21,726 nucleotides of DNA from Ruminococcus sp. UBA4240. GTDB taxonomy: Bacteria; Bacillota; Clostridia; Oscillospirales; Ruminococcaceae. A program made the position numbers and the translations under genes. Location: NCBI GenBank assembly GCA_002395525.1, contig DGXE01000010.1, forward strand, positions 28,518-50,243, written 5' to 3'. This document shows positions 21,624 through 21,726 of the stretch, piece after piece. The notes below the pieces were generated by a model, which saw only the letters and a list, made by a program, of their open reading frames with translations, searched no databases and was not told where the DNA came from. Each line of letters begins with the position of its first letter. Position 1 is the stretch's first letter.

Positions 21624-21726
21624 TTGTTTCAGGGCGGGGTGATGCGTTAGCTATTCCCCACCGGCAGTAAAGTCTGCGAGCATAAGGTTCACACCTTTGC
21701 ATGAATCGGTGCAATTCCGATACCGA
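21624..21726 (+). ncRNA. FMN riboswitch (RFN element), cut by window end
   Basis: The conserved RFN core is plain: AGGGCGGGGTGA and ATTCCCCACCGGCAGT (P2 and junction), AGTCTGCGAGC (P3), and the 3' motif GAATCGGTGCAATTCCGATACCGA split as GAATCGGTG and CCGATACCGA. It binds flavin mononucleotide and turns off downstream riboflavin synthesis or uptake genes. The 3' arm of P1, the expression platform and the regulated gene are beyond the window. The P2 loop is longer than the usual two or three bases (about ten extra, TGCGTTAGCT), a tolerated variation. Confidence 0.93.

Overview
The window looks like chromosomal DNA of an anaerobic Firmicute, most probably a Ruminococcus-like member of the Oscillospiraceae/Ruminococcaceae. 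The pointers are an archaeal/eukaryotic-type prolyl-tRNA synthetase, a bacterial V/A-type ATPase operon, a HrcA/CIRCE-controlled htpG, a CD1247-type zinc-ribbon protein beside efp, strong AGGAGG-type ribosome binding sites, and moderately GC-rich genes that use many ATA and AGG codons. This placement is inference from gene content; no database search was possible.

Layout. 1-984: 3' part of proS. 985-1260: a spacer of heptanucleotide repeats and hairpins. 1261-2692: mreC and mreD (cell shape). 2724-4326: a Dabb-domain protein, a 65-residue protein and a FIST-domain sensor protein. 4328-6323: an accessory patch with an ORF6N/PLD-like gene, a duplicated fragment of the FIST gene, a short copy of the htpG tail, and a brnT-brnA toxin-antitoxin pair with its own iteron-bearing promoter. 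6324-8231 (minus): htpG behind a perfect CIRCE operator. 8520-11607: a CPA2 cation/proton antiporter, an ACT-domain protein and its usual partner, the UPF0210/PFL-like protein. 11666-20389: a nine-gene V/A-type ATPase operon in the order H(G)-C-I-K-F-E-A-B-D. 20576-21537: efp and a CD1247-type protein. 21624-21726: an FMN riboswitch cut off by the window edge.

How the genes work together. The ATPase operon encodes a complete rotary machine: catalytic A and non-catalytic B, central stalk D/F/C, peripheral stalks E/H, and membrane a/c subunits I and K. It couples ATP to H+ or Na+ transport, and the antiporter upstream uses the same kind of ion gradient. MreC and MreD form part of the elongasome scaffold. 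HtpG is a heat-shock chaperone under HrcA control.

The most unusual part is the interval between the FIST gene and htpG. The last 153 bp of the FIST gene occur twice (4175-4327 and 5414-5566, identical as read), and about 50 bp of the htpG tail and trailer occur twice (6292-6341 and 5375-5424, two differences). The order is FIST / ORF6N gene / htpG tail / FIST tail / brnTA / htpG. This is what would result if two alternative cassette versions of one FIST-htpG slot had been joined in tandem through an 11-nt microhomology. brnTA is also bracketed by two identical 31-bp terminator hairpins, and its promoter carries three TGCAAT boxes spaced exactly 12 bp apart.
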